DNA of 33,268 bases from Bacteroidota bacterium (GCA_947461125.1 CANHHX010000021.1:1-33268), one strand, 5' to 3'. Positions 1-9,036 are shown, counted from the first letter of the stretch. Notes: a model not told the origin generated them from the sequence alone. Program-made: numbers and translations.

Positions 1-10
1 AGACGGGGAA

Positions 11-21
11 TAAAAAAAAAT
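11..21 (-). terminator. U-tract after SRP RNA
   Basis: Directly after the 3' arm of the SRP RNA closing stem, the minus strand has a run of nine T residues. This looks like an intrinsic stop that uses the RNA's own stem as the hairpin. Confidence 0.45.
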
Positions 22-118
22 GGCAGGCTACTCACATCGCACCGCTCAACCGCTTATCCTTGCTGTATTCCTACCCTGGGGAGGTTCGCAGGAGCTGGTC
101 GTGTAAGACCTGCCGGTG
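22..118 (-). ncRNA. ffs: Signal recognition particle RNA, small bacterial (4.5S) type
   Basis: On the minus strand this stretch reads as a small SRP RNA. The closing stem GGCAGG (109-114) pairs with CCTGCC (22-27). The centre holds the conserved domain IV hairpin: CCAGG, then GTA-GGAA-TAC (a GGAA tetraloop on a short stem), then AGCAAGG, the asymmetric internal loop that binds the Ffh M domain. The 3' end runs into nine T residues. SRP RNA with Ffh and FtsY targets nascent inner-membrane proteins. About 97 nt, the usual size for the Bacteroidota form. Exact ends are estimated from the stem. Confidence 0.9.
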
Positions 119-126
119 CAAAAGTA
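119..126 (-). promoter_or_regulatory. Bacteroidota -7 element of the SRP RNA gene
   Basis: On the minus strand TACTTTTG fits the Bacteroidota -7 consensus TAnnTTTG. It ends 4-5 bases before the first paired base of the SRP RNA, so transcription would begin at the closing stem. A -33 TTG at the usual 19-base spacing is not clear; TTA at 148-150 is the nearest match. Confidence 0.5.
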
Positions 127-175
127 AGGGTTGCCCTCAATTCTCCCTAATTTTTAACGGATTAAATAAGCCAAA

Positions 176-1480
176 CTACCTGATTCCGAGTTGATTTCGT
201 GAATTTACTTTGGCAAAGCCAATTAGCTCGTCATGACGGCCCCCTAGCGACCTGTAGTAGTAAAAAACAGTGTAATCGTTTTCGGTTTCCCAAAAATTAC
301 CTTCGGTGGGAGCAAAAGAAGCTGTATAAAAAGGAGCCCCTTTTTCTTTTGTAAGGTAGGTATAATTATAGAAACCCTGTTTTAGAAGCAGTGTTTTGGT
401 ATACGCCCCTACACCCGGGTCAAATTCCATTTGTGCAGTGTCGCCAAGCGTATGTCCGGTAAGTTGCCCCACCAAGAAAAGTTCTTTGCTGGGGAGCGCT
501 TTTAAACCAGCCGGCACATAGGTGAAATTCACATAGGCATAATCGCCCTGCCACCAAGGGTTAATCAGTTCGGTACTTGCAATCGAAGTCCAACCATTGG
601 TGTCCATATAAAAAATAGCCCGCTGATCATTTCTTGTAAAATCAGGTTTTACGGTAATCGTTACAGGATTTTTACTCCTGTCAGTTCTTACAACACGGTC
701 CGATTCAAACCGTAAACTTCTAATATCCACCCAGCGAAATTCTTTACCGGCCTCAAAAACTTGATGCGCATCTTCGGTAGAATATTCAAAATTTTTACCT
801 CTAATAAATGTAGGCTGAGTAATAAAGCTAGCATCCGTATGCACATTATTTTGTTCTATCAAAAGTTTTGTTTGCTTTGCCGGGCTTAAAATATTCAACT
901 CTTTGGTACCTACATTAACCTGAATTTTTTGATGCGTACGCATGATGTCAGAAGCAAAGGGCTGAGTGATACCAGCACCTAGCGTTACTTTTTCATCAAG
1001 CACATACAACCTTTTTGTAAAGGCAAGTTTTGATGTATCGTTGTCTAAAAAAACTTTTAAAATATAATTTCCACTTTTGGTAGGTACACAATTTTTTTCA
1101 GGTAATAGCACTTGATAATGTACATAACGGGTTGCTGATACACTGGATACACGGTACATGCTAATTCTATTTTGCGGGAAGCCTCCGATGTAATCAAATG
1201 GATGTAACATAGCAGGCGTCCAGTCGGCATTGCAAAGTTGAAACGTATAAAAATAATTTTTAGGAACGCCCGACAAATCATCAAAATGAAGTTCTAATGC
1301 ATCAGATGATTGAAGTCTTATAATAGGAATAGAAAGTTGATCGTTTTGCTGAAATAGAAGCGCCGTTTTAATATTTGGCATATAAATTTGGTCCGGCGCG
1401 CGCTGCGCTTTACTACTAGCTGTAATGATAACAAAGAGTAAAAGCAACCAGCTGGTCCAATATTTATGGGATAGATTCAT
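176..1480 (-). CDS. Type IX secretion system plug protein (DUF5103 family)
   Basis: 434 residues starting with a Sec signal peptide (hydrophobic core about residues 10-22, cleavage near SKAQ-RA). The rest is beta-rich and secreted. Family features include an N-terminal segment with LELHFDDLSG and FYTFQLCNADW, and a C-terminal DYAYVNFTYVPAG / FLVGQLTGH part. I recognise this as DUF5103, now called the T9SS plug. The known role of Plug is to close the periplasmic side of the SprA translocon when no substrate-loaded PorV is bound. It lies upstream of the SRP RNA on the same strand and diverges from the permease gene, with only 42 bp between. Full length for the family; ATG start. Family assignment is by memory of its motifs. 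Confidence 0.8.
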   Translation of the reverse strand: MNLSHKYWTSWLLLLFVIITASSKAQRAPDQIYMPNIKTALLFQQNDQLSIPIIRLQSSDALELHFDDLSGVPKNYFYTFQLCNADWTPAMLHPFDYIGGFPQNRISMYRVSSVSATRYVHYQVLLPEKNCVPTKSGNYILKVFLDNDTSKLAFTKRLYVLDEKVTLGAGITQPFASDIMRTHQKIQVNVGTKELNILSPAKQTKLLIEQNNVHTDASFITQPTFIRGKNFEYSTEDAHQVFEAGKEFRWVDIRSLRFESDRVVRTDRSKNPVTITVKPDFTRNDQRAIFYMDTNGWTSIASTELINPWWQGDYAYVNFTYVPAGLKALPSKELFLVGQLTGHTLGDTAQMEFDPGVGAYTKTLLLKQGFYNYTYLTKEKGAPFYTASFAPTEGNFWETENDYTVFYYYRSLGGRHDELIGFAKVNSRNQLGIR

Positions 1481-1522
1481 GCTTACAAAAATACTATTCG
1501 TATTTTTACCAAAACAACCTTT

Positions 1523-2758
1523 TTGGGTCTATCCTACCATATTGCCAAACGCATCGCCTTTAACAAGCAGCAAAGTTTTTCCAGATTTATCATCCGGCTT
1601 TCGGTGGTAGCTACTGCTGTGAGCATTATAGCCATGATTATCACCCTTGCTTTTGTGAATGGTTTTCAGGAAAAAGTAGCCGATAAAATATTTGGCTTCT
1701 GGGGGCATATTCGGGTGCAAAAATATGAGACGGGAAAATCCTTGATCTCTGAGGAGCTGCCTCTTACCAAAAACAAAGCGATTGAAGAAATCATTGCGGC
1801 TACTCCGGGCGTGGTATCCTATCAAAGTTTTGCCACCAAATCTGCGGTATTAGAATCCAACACTGAAATTGAGGGCGTGCTCATAAAAGGCATCGAAAAA
1901 AATGAAAATCATAGTGCTCTAAAAAAGTTTTTAGTAAAGGGCAGATGGATGGATTTTACGGGTAGTATGTACAGCAAAGAAACCATTGTTTCAGACGCCG
2001 TTGCAAAGCAGTTGCAAATCAAAATTAATGATACCATCAAAGTGCATTTTGTTTCAACAAATGCGGATGCGCAAAAAACCTACCGCAAATTAGTGGTGGT
2101 AGGCTTTTATCATACCGGCATAGATGAGTATGATAAATTATTTATGATTGCAGATATTAATTTAATAAGACGCATCAATAACTGGGAATCCAATCAAATT
2201 GGAGGCTATGAGGTTTTTGTGGATCAATACCAACAATTAGATACCATTAGTAGTGGTTTATCCAATGCCCTACCTTCTGAATGGATGAGTAAGAGTATCA
2301 AAGAAATATACCCGAATATTTTTGATTGGCTAGACATTCAAGACGTCAACCGAAATGTTGTATTTATTGTAATGGGTATTGTAGCACTTATTAATTTAAT
2401 TACCTGTCTACTCATTTTAATGCTAGAACGCACCAATATGATTGGACTTTTAAAATCGATGGGGGCCACCAATTGGACCATCCAAAAAATATTTATTCTA
2501 TACGCATCCTTCATAACCCTTGCTGGAGTTGGATTTGGACTGATTATAGGCGTGGGCATTTGTTTATTCCAACAAGCTACTGGATTTATCACACTCGACG
2601 AAGCGTCTTATTATATTACAGTGGCACCCATCAAAATTATTTGGTGGCAAGTAGCCGCTGTTTGCGCTGGCACCAGTATAGTATGTTTTATTTCTCTGTT
2701 TTTACCTACCCTACTCATCCCAAAAGTGAGTCCAGTAAAAGCCATTGAGTTTAAATAA
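1523..2758 (+). CDS. ABC transporter permease, LolC/LolE-FtsX (MacB) type
   Basis: 411 residues. An N-terminal segment (FSRFIIRLSVVATAVSIIAMIITLAFVNGF) holds the first membrane helix, written here as FSRFIIRL ... LAFVNGFQ. A periplasmic domain of about 220 residues follows, then three C-terminal helices (about residues 270-300, 325-350, 370-400) with the FtsX signature LKSMGATNWTIQKIF. This is the architecture of LolC/LolE, the permeases that extract lipoproteins from the inner membrane with the LolD ATPase. No ATPase or second permease is adjacent, which is normal in this phylum. The start is TTG at 1523: no in-frame ATG precedes it, and the next Met is well inside the first helix. Exact substrate is inferred only. 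Confidence 0.82.
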   Translation: MGLSYHIAKRIAFNKQQSFSRFIIRLSVVATAVSIIAMIITLAFVNGFQEKVADKIFGFWGHIRVQKYETGKSLISEELPLTKNKAIEEIIAATPGVVSYQSFATKSAVLESNTEIEGVLIKGIEKNENHSALKKFLVKGRWMDFTGSMYSKETIVSDAVAKQLQIKINDTIKVHFVSTNADAQKTYRKLVVVGFYHTGIDEYDKLFMIADINLIRRINNWESNQIGGYEVFVDQYQQLDTISSGLSNALPSEWMSKSIKEIYPNIFDWLDIQDVNRNVVFIVMGIVALINLITCLLILMLERTNMIGLLKSMGATNWTIQKIFILYASFITLAGVGFGLIIGVGICLFQQATGFITLDEASYYITVAPIKIIWWQVAAVCAGTSIVCFISLFLPTLLIPKVSPVKAIEFK

Positions 2759-2780
2759 TTAACGCGTTAATTGCGCAATT
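2757..2780. repeat. Two overlapping perfect palindromes at a convergent gene junction
   Basis: AATTAACGCGTTAATT (2757-2772) is a perfect 16-base palindrome. It shares four bases with AATTGCGCAATT (2769-2780), a perfect 12-base palindrome. They sit over the stop codons of the permease gene and the convergent RNA methyltransferase gene. They may act as a shared 3' hairpin, but there is no T-run, so a terminator call is not justified. Confidence 0.5.
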
Positions 2781-3478
2781 ATAATACCTGCGGCAATACC
2801 AGCATTTAAAGATTCTGCGCCACCGGTTTTAGGAATCGTTACCGGATGCGTAACAAAGTCAATTATATTTTCACGAATGCCTTTTCCTTCACTACCTATC
2901 ACAAGCACCCCCCCATTAGGCGCTTTGGTTGTAAAAATATTTTCACCTTCTAGTAATGCGCCGTACACTGGTAGTTTTACCGTAGGCATCCATGCTGCTA
3001 AATTTTTATAGTGCACTTGTACGCGCATAAAACTACCCATCGAGGCACCTATTACTTTTGGATTATAGACATCTACCGTGTCTTCGCTCGCTACAATTTG
3101 GGGTATGCCAAACCAATCTGCGGTTCTAATAATCGTTCCTAAATTTCCAGGATCTTGAATGCCATCCAATACAATGGTTAATTGCCCGGCCAACTCAATC
3201 GGATTTGTGTTTTGAGGCATCATAGCAACCGCTAATACTTGATTGGGTGTTTGAAGCAAACTCATTTTTTCAAGCTCAAATGCTTCAATGCGGGTCACTT
3301 CAAGAGTTGCATCTGGAGAGACCCAACTATCAAGTGCATACACCGCTTTTAAAGGATAGCCTGCGGCAATCATTTCGCCTACCAGCTTTACGCCTTCGGC
3401 TATAAAACAACCGCTTTCAAGTCTAACTTTTTTGTCGGACAAAGATTGGATATATTTGAGCTCAGACTTCGTTACCAT
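2759..3478 (-). CDS. TrmH/SpoU family RNA 2'-O-methyltransferase
   Basis: 239 residues. An N-terminal substrate-binding part (SDKKVRLESGCFIAEGVKLV, like the L30e-fold domain of RlmB-type enzymes) is followed by the SPOUT domain. The three SPOUT motifs are clear: DGIQDPGNLGTIIRTADWFG (catalytic Arg and Asn), VIGSEGKGI, and IPKTGGAESLNAGIAAGI, which form the knotted SAM site. It probably methylates a ribose in rRNA or tRNA; the exact nucleotide cannot be read from sequence. I chose the ATG at 3478. A TTG seven codons upstream is possible but would overlap the divergent TamL start at 3483. The stop directly abuts the stop of the convergent permease gene. Confidence 0.88.
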   Translation of the reverse strand: MVTKSELKYIQSLSDKKVRLESGCFIAEGVKLVGEMIAAGYPLKAVYALDSWVSPDATLEVTRIEAFELEKMSLLQTPNQVLAVAMMPQNTNPIELAGQLTIVLDGIQDPGNLGTIIRTADWFGIPQIVASEDTVDVYNPKVIGASMGSFMRVQVHYKNLAAWMPTVKLPVYGALLEGENIFTTKAPNGGVLVIGSEGKGIRENIIDFVTHPVTIPKTGGAESLNAGIAAGIIIAQLTR

Positions 3479-3482
3479 CGTT

Positions 3483-5870
3483 ATGCGTTTAGTAAGCAAT
3501 TTTAATCATTTAGCCAGCACCCTTGTCACTATGGTAGTGATTTGTTTGCTAGTTAGCTGTTCCGAGCAACGACGAACTACGGTTGTCAACTACCCTATTA
3601 ACAAGGCTTTCGTTTACAACAATAAAATTGAAATTGCCGGTACAGGGTCCAAAGATGAGAAAAAACAGTTAACTACCGAACTAGATAATTATTGGGACGA
3701 CAGTATTCGTATCAGAAGCATTCAAAAATTTGGCTTTTTCTATAAAATGAAACAGCCAGCGGTATTTGAACCCATCAATTTACAGCGCTCTATTAGTTTC
3801 ATGAACGCCTATTTACAAACAAGGGGGTTTTATAGGGCCTCCTTTTCAGACTCTGTAAGAATAGATACGGTTGGCGATCAGTTGCAAACGCATATTGTTC
3901 TGCGCATTACACCGGGCAGTAAAACACTGGTCAATAAAGTGGGGTACGCCATTGAAGATAGTAGCTTACAAGCCCTTACCTATCAAAACAATAAAGAAAG
4001 CCGTCTTGTAAAAGGCAATGCCTATACCAAAGAAGCTATCAGTCAAGATTTGGAACGATTAACAAATCTATACAGAAGCAATGGTTACTATGGTTTCAAC
4101 AAAGAAATTTTAGTAGCAGAAGTGGATACCGTAGATACCAAATTATTAGAAATTGTAACCAATCCATTTCAACAAATTAATAGAATTGACAGCATACAAG
4201 CTAAACAACAATCAAATATCAACTGGGATATTGTAATCAAAAATAAAAAGGCATTAGATACTTTTCAAACAACACCCTTTACCATTAGAGCCGTGCACTT
4301 CTATCCGGAAGTAAGTATTTATGAATCCCCAGATACTTTAATTGGCAATAAATATTTAACGAATAATATTAACAAGCAAATACTATTCCACCATAAAACG
4401 GGAAAATTTAGCAGCAAACCCCTCATTCAACATAACTATTTATATCCTGGAACCCTTTACAACGAAGGACTCTATTACAAAACACTCAATACCGTTGGAC
4501 AAATTGGCGCATGGCAACAAGTAGATGCGCGCATTTTAAAAACTGCAAATGACAGCCTTGATATTCATTTATTTTTAGTGCCTGCCATCAAGCAAAGCGC
4601 TTCCATTGACTTAGAAGGCAGTCGTAACTCTGCTGATATTGTAACCGGTAATACGCTTGGGATTTCTACCAATTTAAACTATACCAACCGCAATGTTTGG
4701 AAGCAGGCCATTCAATCGGTAACCAGTTTTAGAACCGGTGTAGAATTAAATTTAATTGGCGCCACAGACAATAATATTGTGCAAACATTTTTAATCAATG
4801 CTGGACATACCTATGCCATTCCGCATATCATGCAGCCATTTAAAAATTGGAAAAAAATAAAAGCCTTAGACAACCAGCGTACGCTTATTTCAGTAAATGG
4901 TTCTTATGTTGATCGAAGAGATTATTATCAATTGAAATCACTGGTAACCAGTATTGGTTATGAATGGCACCAACAAAAAAAGAACGGTGACAATATTTGG
5001 CTCTACAAACCACTCAACCTTGAACTCTATGGCATCAGTAGACTAGCAGGACTTGATAGCCTTATCAAAAACAACCCGTTTTTACAAGCTTCATTTAATG
5101 AGGGCAATATTTTTAGCCAGAGCTTTTCATTTATTAGAACTGTTAATAGTGCTAAACACAAAAACAGAAGTCACTACCTCCGCATCAGTGCCGAAGAAGC
5201 AGGTGGTATTTTTGAAATTTTTCCAGGCATCAAAAATAATATCTACCGTTATATTAAAACCGAAACCGAATACCGTCAATTAAACAGGTATCCAAAATCT
5301 GAGCTGGCTTACCGTGCCTTTGCTGGCTTTGGTTACAACTATGGTTCCGACCCTGTAATTGGCAAAAGCCTACCCTTTTTTAAACAATTCATTGCAGGGG
5401 GCCCATACAGTATGCGCGCATGGGGTTTAAGACAGCTAGGGCTTGGAAGCTCTGTGTTTAGTGATACCGTGAACTCTTCGTACAGAGACCGTTTTGGAGA
5501 CATGCAACTCGAAACAAATATTGAATACCGTTTTACGGTTGCCGATTTTTCATCTGTAAAAATTGGTGGCGCTGTATTTGCTGATATTGGAAATATTTGG
5601 AACGTTAAAAAAAATGCGATAGAACCTGATGCACATTTTAGTTTTAAAAATTTTGGAAGGGACCTAGCCATTGGATTAGGTACTGGACTTAGGTTTGACT
5701 TCTCGTATTTTTTATTACGTTTTGATTTAGCGTACCGGGTTAAAGACCCTGCGCGTCAACAAAACAATGGATGGATGAGTGTTAAAAATTTTGCTATTAC
5801 AGAAACGCGTGCCTCTGGCTTAAAAGTAAACAACCTGGCTTTACAGTTCGGTATTGGTCTCCCCTTTTAG
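3483..5870 (+). CDS. tamL: TamL: lipid-anchored TamA/BamA-family outer membrane protein
   Basis: 795 residues. The N-terminus is a lipoprotein signal ending LLVSC, with the lipidated Cys at residue 26. POTRA-like domains follow (for example ITPGSKTLVNKVGYAIEDSS and PFTIRAVHFYPEVS). From about residue 380 there is an Omp85 barrel with AGGPYSMRAWGLRQLGLGS in the position of the conserved L6 loop motif, ending in a strand with terminal Phe (LALQFGIGLPF). Omp85 proteins fold or insert other outer-membrane proteins; lipid-anchored TamA relatives of Bacteroidota are called TamL. The usual partner TamB is not in this window. An upstream in-frame start at 3432 would put 17 residues in front of the signal, so 3483 is preferred. 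The 3' end overlaps convergent truB by 30 bp. Confidence 0.8.
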   Translation: MRLVSNFNHLASTLVTMVVICLLVSCSEQRRTTVVNYPINKAFVYNNKIEIAGTGSKDEKKQLTTELDNYWDDSIRIRSIQKFGFFYKMKQPAVFEPINLQRSISFMNAYLQTRGFYRASFSDSVRIDTVGDQLQTHIVLRITPGSKTLVNKVGYAIEDSSLQALTYQNNKESRLVKGNAYTKEAISQDLERLTNLYRSNGYYGFNKEILVAEVDTVDTKLLEIVTNPFQQINRIDSIQAKQQSNINWDIVIKNKKALDTFQTTPFTIRAVHFYPEVSIYESPDTLIGNKYLTNNINKQILFHHKTGKFSSKPLIQHNYLYPGTLYNEGLYYKTLNTVGQIGAWQQVDARILKTANDSLDIHLFLVPAIKQSASIDLEGSRNSADIVTGNTLGISTNLNYTNRNVWKQAIQSVTSFRTGVELNLIGATDNNIVQTFLINAGHTYAIPHIMQPFKNWKKIKALDNQRTLISVNGSYVDRRDYYQLKSLVTSIGYEWHQQKKNGDNIWLYKPLNLELYGISRLAGLDSLIKNNPFLQASFNEGNIFSQSFSFIRTVNSAKHKNRSHYLRISAEEAGGIFEIFPGIKNNIYRYIKTETEYRQLNRYPKSELAYRAFAGFGYNYGSDPVIGKSLPFFKQFIAGGPYSMRAWGLRQLGLGSSVFSDTVNSSYRDRFGDMQLETNIEYRFTVADFSSVKIGGAVFADIGNIWNVKKNAIEPDAHFSFKNFGRDLAIGLGTGLRFDFSYFLLRFDLAYRVKDPARQQNNGWMSVKNFAITETRASGLKVNNLALQFGIGLPF

Positions 5871-6563
5871 TGTAGCAATATGCTGTTCAAACGCAGTAAT
5901 TTGCATGGCGTCTTCTACTGCAAAAGTTCCAATTTTTGTTCTTCTCAAACTACTCAAATACCCGCCCACACCCAGCGCTGCGCCAAAGTCGTTGGCTAAA
6001 CTTCTAATATAGGTTCCGGTACTGCAGCGCACTCTAAAATGCACATCGGGTAATTCAATAGCTGTAATTTCAAATTCGTAAATCGTAACGGGTCTTGGAT
6101 CAATTTCTACGACCTCCCCACTTCGAGCTGCATAATATAGGCGCTGTCCATCCTTTTTAATTGCAGAGTGCATAGGGGGCATTTGCATAATAGCTCCGGT
6201 AAATTGAGCAGTGGCATCCAATACTTTTTGTGCAGTGATATTGTCGAGGGTAGTAAAATGAGTGGGCTCACTTTCTAAATCAAAAGTAGGGGTGGTAGCA
6301 CCGAGTGTGATGGTACCAGTGTACTCTTTTTCCATGCCCATGTAATCATTGATTTGCTTGGTAAATTTTCCCGTGCAAACAATAAGAAGCCCCGTGGCGA
6401 GTGGATCGAGTGTTCCGGCATGACCCACTTTTGCTATGCGCGTTTGGTAACGCACTTTTTTAATGATATCAAAAGAAGTCCATTTGAGTGGCTTATCAAA
6501 TAATATCACCTGCCCATCAAGATAGGGCTGCATGGATGGATGGTACTCTTTTTGCTTCTTCAT
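5841..6563 (-). CDS. truB: tRNA pseudouridine(55) synthase TruB
   Basis: 240 residues. It makes the conserved pseudouridine at position 55 of the tRNA T loop. The catalytic motif VGHAGTLDPLATG is at residues 46-58, with the nucleophilic Asp at 53. Other TruB features are DKPLKWTSFDIIKKVR, PPMHSAIKKDGQRLY and RCSTGTYIRSLANDFG. The length matches the short bacterial form with a reduced C-terminal PUA region. It starts three bases after the proS stop on the same strand, so the two are almost certainly co-transcribed. Its last codons overlap the 3' end of tamL on the other strand. Confidence 0.95.
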   Translation of the reverse strand: MKKQKEYHPSMQPYLDGQVILFDKPLKWTSFDIIKKVRYQTRIAKVGHAGTLDPLATGLLIVCTGKFTKQINDYMGMEKEYTGTITLGATTPTFDLESEPTHFTTLDNITAQKVLDATAQFTGAIMQMPPMHSAIKKDGQRLYYAARSGEVVEIDPRPVTIYEFEITAIELPDVHFRVRCSTGTYIRSLANDFGAALGVGGYLSSLRRTKIGTFAVEDAMQITAFEQHIATLKGETNTEL

Positions 6564-6566
6564 AGA

Positions 6567-8045
6567 TTAATAAGCCCTCGCAAATAAAACGCGCTGTGTA
6601 GAAGGGTTACCCGATAAAATACAAGTGCCCGCTTCCTGCTTATTATCTAATGGAATACATCTAATAGTAGCCTTGGTTTGTTCTTTAATTTTGTCTTCGG
6701 TTTCAGGTGTACCGTCCCAATGCGCCGATATAAATCCGGTTTTGTTATCTAGTAACTCAACAAACTCTTCCCAGTTATTGGCCTCAGTAATATGATCATC
6801 TCTAAATGCCTTAGCTCTATTAAAAATATTTTGCTGGATTTCATCAAGTAAATGTTTTACGTGAAGTCCAATACCATCAATTGATGCATTTGCTTTTTCT
6901 TTGGTATCACGTCTTGCCACTTCCACAATATTTTGTTCAAGATCTCTTGCTCCAATAGCAATTCTTACCGGCACCCCTTTCATTTCATGTTCTGCAAATT
7001 TCCATCCCGGTCTTGCATTGTCACTATCATCATATTTCACAGAAACACCCAGCGCTTTTAATTCGGCCATCATCACCGTTACTTTTGCATCGATGGCTGC
7101 TTTTTGTTCGTCCCCTTTAAAAATTGGAACAATCACCACTTGTAGTGGCGCAATTTTTGGTGGTAACACAAGCCCTTGATCATCACTATGTGCCATCACA
7201 AGCGCCCCAATTAAACGGGTACTCACCCCCCAACTAGTAGCCCACACATATTCGAGGTTGTTGTTTTTATCAGAAAATTTTACGTCAAAAGCTTTTGCAA
7301 AATTTTGTCCTAAAAAGTGTGAGGTACCTGCCTGTAATGCTTTACCATCCTGCATCATAGCCTCTATACAATACGTATCTTCGGCCCCAGCAAAACGCTC
7401 GTTGGCCGTTTTCACTCCTTTAATAACCGGAAGCGCCATCCAATTTTCTACAAAATCGGCGTATACCTCTAGCATTTTTTTTGTTTCAATAACTGCTTCT
7501 TCTTTGGTCGCATGCGCGGTATGACCTTCCTGCCATAAAAACTCTGCGGTGCGCAAAAAAAGTCGGGTTCTCATTTCCCAGCGCACTACATTGGCCCACT
7601 GATTAACGAGTATTGGTAAATCACGATACGATTGAATCCATCCTTTATAGGTATTCCAAATAATCGCTTCCGATGTTGGACGCACTACTAGTTCTTCTTC
7701 TAGCTTTGCTTCTGGATCTACAATTAATTTTCCTTTATTATTAGGATCTGTTTTTAATCGGTAATGCGTAACAACGGCACATTCTTTTGCAAAACCTTCT
7801 GCATTTTTTTCTTCGGCCTCAAATAAACTTTTAGGAATAAATAAAGGGAAGTATGCATTTTGGTGACCCGTGTCTTTGAACATTTTGTCAAGTACATCAC
7901 GCATGTTTTCCCAAAGTGCAAAACCATAGGGTTTGATCACCATACAGCCTCTAACCGCACTATAATCTGCGAGGCTTCCTTTGATCACTAAATCGTTGTA
8001 CCACTGCGAATAATCCTGGGCTCTTGGGGTTATTTCCTTACTCAT
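6567..8045 (-). CDS. proS: Prolyl-tRNA synthetase, archaeal/eukaryote-like (ProS type 3)
   Basis: 492 residues. It charges tRNA-Pro in the cytosol. Class II features: [18 protein letters not shown], motif 2 within [19 protein letters not shown], and motif 3 region [20 protein letters not shown], followed by an alpha/beta anticodon-binding domain ([14 protein letters not shown] onwards). The roughly 180-residue editing insertion of E. coli-type ProRS is absent, and there is a C-terminal extension ending in Tyr (VLFARAY), both typical of the archaeal/eukaryote-like type. ATG start at 8045. It heads a two-gene operon with truB. Confidence 0.95.
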   Translation of the reverse strand: MSKEITPRAQDYSQWYNDLVIKGSLADYSAVRGCMVIKPYGFALWENMRDVLDKMFKDTGHQNAYFPLFIPKSLFEAEEKNAEGFAKECAVVTHYRLKTDPNNKGKLIVDPEAKLEEELVVRPTSEAIIWNTYKGWIQSYRDLPILVNQWANVVRWEMRTRLFLRTAEFLWQEGHTAHATKEEAVIETKKMLEVYADFVENWMALPVIKGVKTANERFAGAEDTYCIEAMMQDGKALQAGTSHFLGQNFAKAFDVKFSDKNNNLEYVWATSWGVSTRLIGALVMAHSDDQGLVLPPKIAPLQVVIVPIFKGDEQKAAIDAKVTVMMAELKALGVSVKYDDSDNARPGWKFAEHEMKGVPVRIAIGARDLEQNIVEVARRDTKEKANASIDGIGLHVKHLLDEIQQNIFNRAKAFRDDHITEANNWEEFVELLDNKTGFISAHWDGTPETEDKIKEQTKATIRCIPLDNKQEAGTCILSGNPSTQRVLFARAY

Positions 8046-8126
8046 AATTGAATTACAATATTCTTAACAATAAAATAGGCTTACAATTGTTAGTTTAGAT
8101 ATTAAATACCAGTCCTATAATTGTAG

Positions 8127-8156
8127 TTGTCTGCACCGCAAATGTATGTAACTTCG
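8127..8156 (+). promoter_or_regulatory. Promoter (-33/-7) of the repeat-rich lipoprotein gene
   Basis: TTG at 8127-8129, then exactly 19 bases, then TAACTTCG at 8149-8156, a close match to TTG-N19-TAnnTTTG. The start would fall near 8163, giving a leader of about 24 nt before the ATG at 8187. The TTG at 8127 also opens a longer reading frame, but it is better explained as the -33 element. Confidence 0.6.
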
Positions 8157-8186
8157 CATTATAGTATACCTAAATACCCATCTGCC

Positions 8187-9011
8187 ATGAAAACTAACCT
8201 CCTCTCCGTAGCAGTATTACTTGTTTTTGCAACCAGTTGCGGCACCGTTTACGAAGCTGGGCAAACCCCCGACGACGTTTACTATTCGCCGGCGAATGGT
8301 GTTAATAGAAAAGAATTAGAACGCGAAGAAGAAGCCAGGGACCAATATGAGCGCTATAACGAGCTGCAAGAAGACCGTTTTTTACGCCTCAAACTAAGCA
8401 ACCGCTACCGCTTTAATTGCATTGATGATTTTAATTATTGGAACGATAGCCGCTTTGATTTTATGGGTAATAGGTTCAATAATAATTTCAACAGTTTCAG
8501 GTACAATTTCAACTGCGGTTGCATGAACGGGTTTAACCAATGGTCTGGATTTAATCCAGCATTTGGTTTTAATCGTGGCTTTGGATTTAATCCAGGTTTT
8601 GGGTTTAATCCAGGTTTTGGCTGGGGTAACCCTTTTATGAATCCAATTAGTACCATCATTGCTTTTAAAAATCCAAGGATGAATATTGGCGGAGGTGCAG
8701 GATCTAATGTTTCCGCGTTTAAAAATAGAACCTATGGCAACATCAATTTAGGCTACCGCAATCCAAAAACGGGCGTGTTTGAAACAGGAAACAACAACAA
8801 TAGTTTTGGGAACCTTGTAAAACGGGTTTTTTCTACCGCAACAACCGTTGCAGGGGCTGTAAACAACAACAGCTGGGATAGGCCTACTAGAAGTTTTTCT
8901 AACTCAAGTAATGGTATATCAATGCCTTCAAGTAATGCCGGTGGCAATAGTGGTGGTGTAAGAAGCACTGGCTCTAGCGCAACAAGTGGTAGAGGCGGAA
9001 GAGATAACTAG
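8187..9011 (+). CDS. Asn/Phe/Gly-rich lipoprotein of unknown function
   Basis: 274 residues; I do not recognise a named family. A lipoprotein signal ends FATSC (Cys 18), followed by a charged stretch with likely coiled-coil character (residues 40-70, many Glu and Arg). Then comes an Asn/Phe-rich region with tandem GFNPGF repeats (residues 121-150), and a Ser/Asn/Gly-rich C-terminus that looks disordered. The cysteines FNCGCMNGF lie just before the repeats. It is expected at the outer or inner membrane surface. The fadL-like gene follows 25 bp downstream, so co-transcription is likely. A structural or envelope-associated role is a guess from composition only. The start follows the signal peptide and the promoter at 8127-8156. 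Confidence 0.65.
   Translation: MKTNLLSVAVLLVFATSCGTVYEAGQTPDDVYYSPANGVNRKELEREEEARDQYERYNELQEDRFLRLKLSNRYRFNCIDDFNYWNDSRFDFMGNRFNNNFNSFRYNFNCGCMNGFNQWSGFNPAFGFNRGFGFNPGFGFNPGFGWGNPFMNPISTIIAFKNPRMNIGGGAGSNVSAFKNRTYGNINLGYRNPKTGVFETGNNNNSFGNLVKRVFSTATTVAGAVNNNSWDRPTRSFSNSSNGISMPSSNAGGNSGGVRSTGSSATSGRGGRDN
8547..8636 (+). repeat. 18-bp tandem coding repeat (GFNPGF)
   Basis: Four consecutive 18-base units, each encoding G-F-N-(P/R)-(A/G)-F, cover 8547-8618. A degenerate fifth unit (GWGNPF) ends at 8636. Units 3 and 4 differ at a single base (GGATTTAAT versus GGGTTTAAT), which suggests recent duplication. Unit length is a multiple of three, so gains or losses stay in frame. Confidence 0.85.
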
Positions 9012-9036
9012 TTGTAAAGGATTCAATCAAACAATT

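Noticed and set aside
8064..8095. TAACAA/TTGTTA inverted repeat upstream of proS as an operator or T-box.
   Set aside because: The stem is only six A/T-rich pairs with a long loop. No T-box features are visible, and such repeats are expected by chance in AT-rich DNA.
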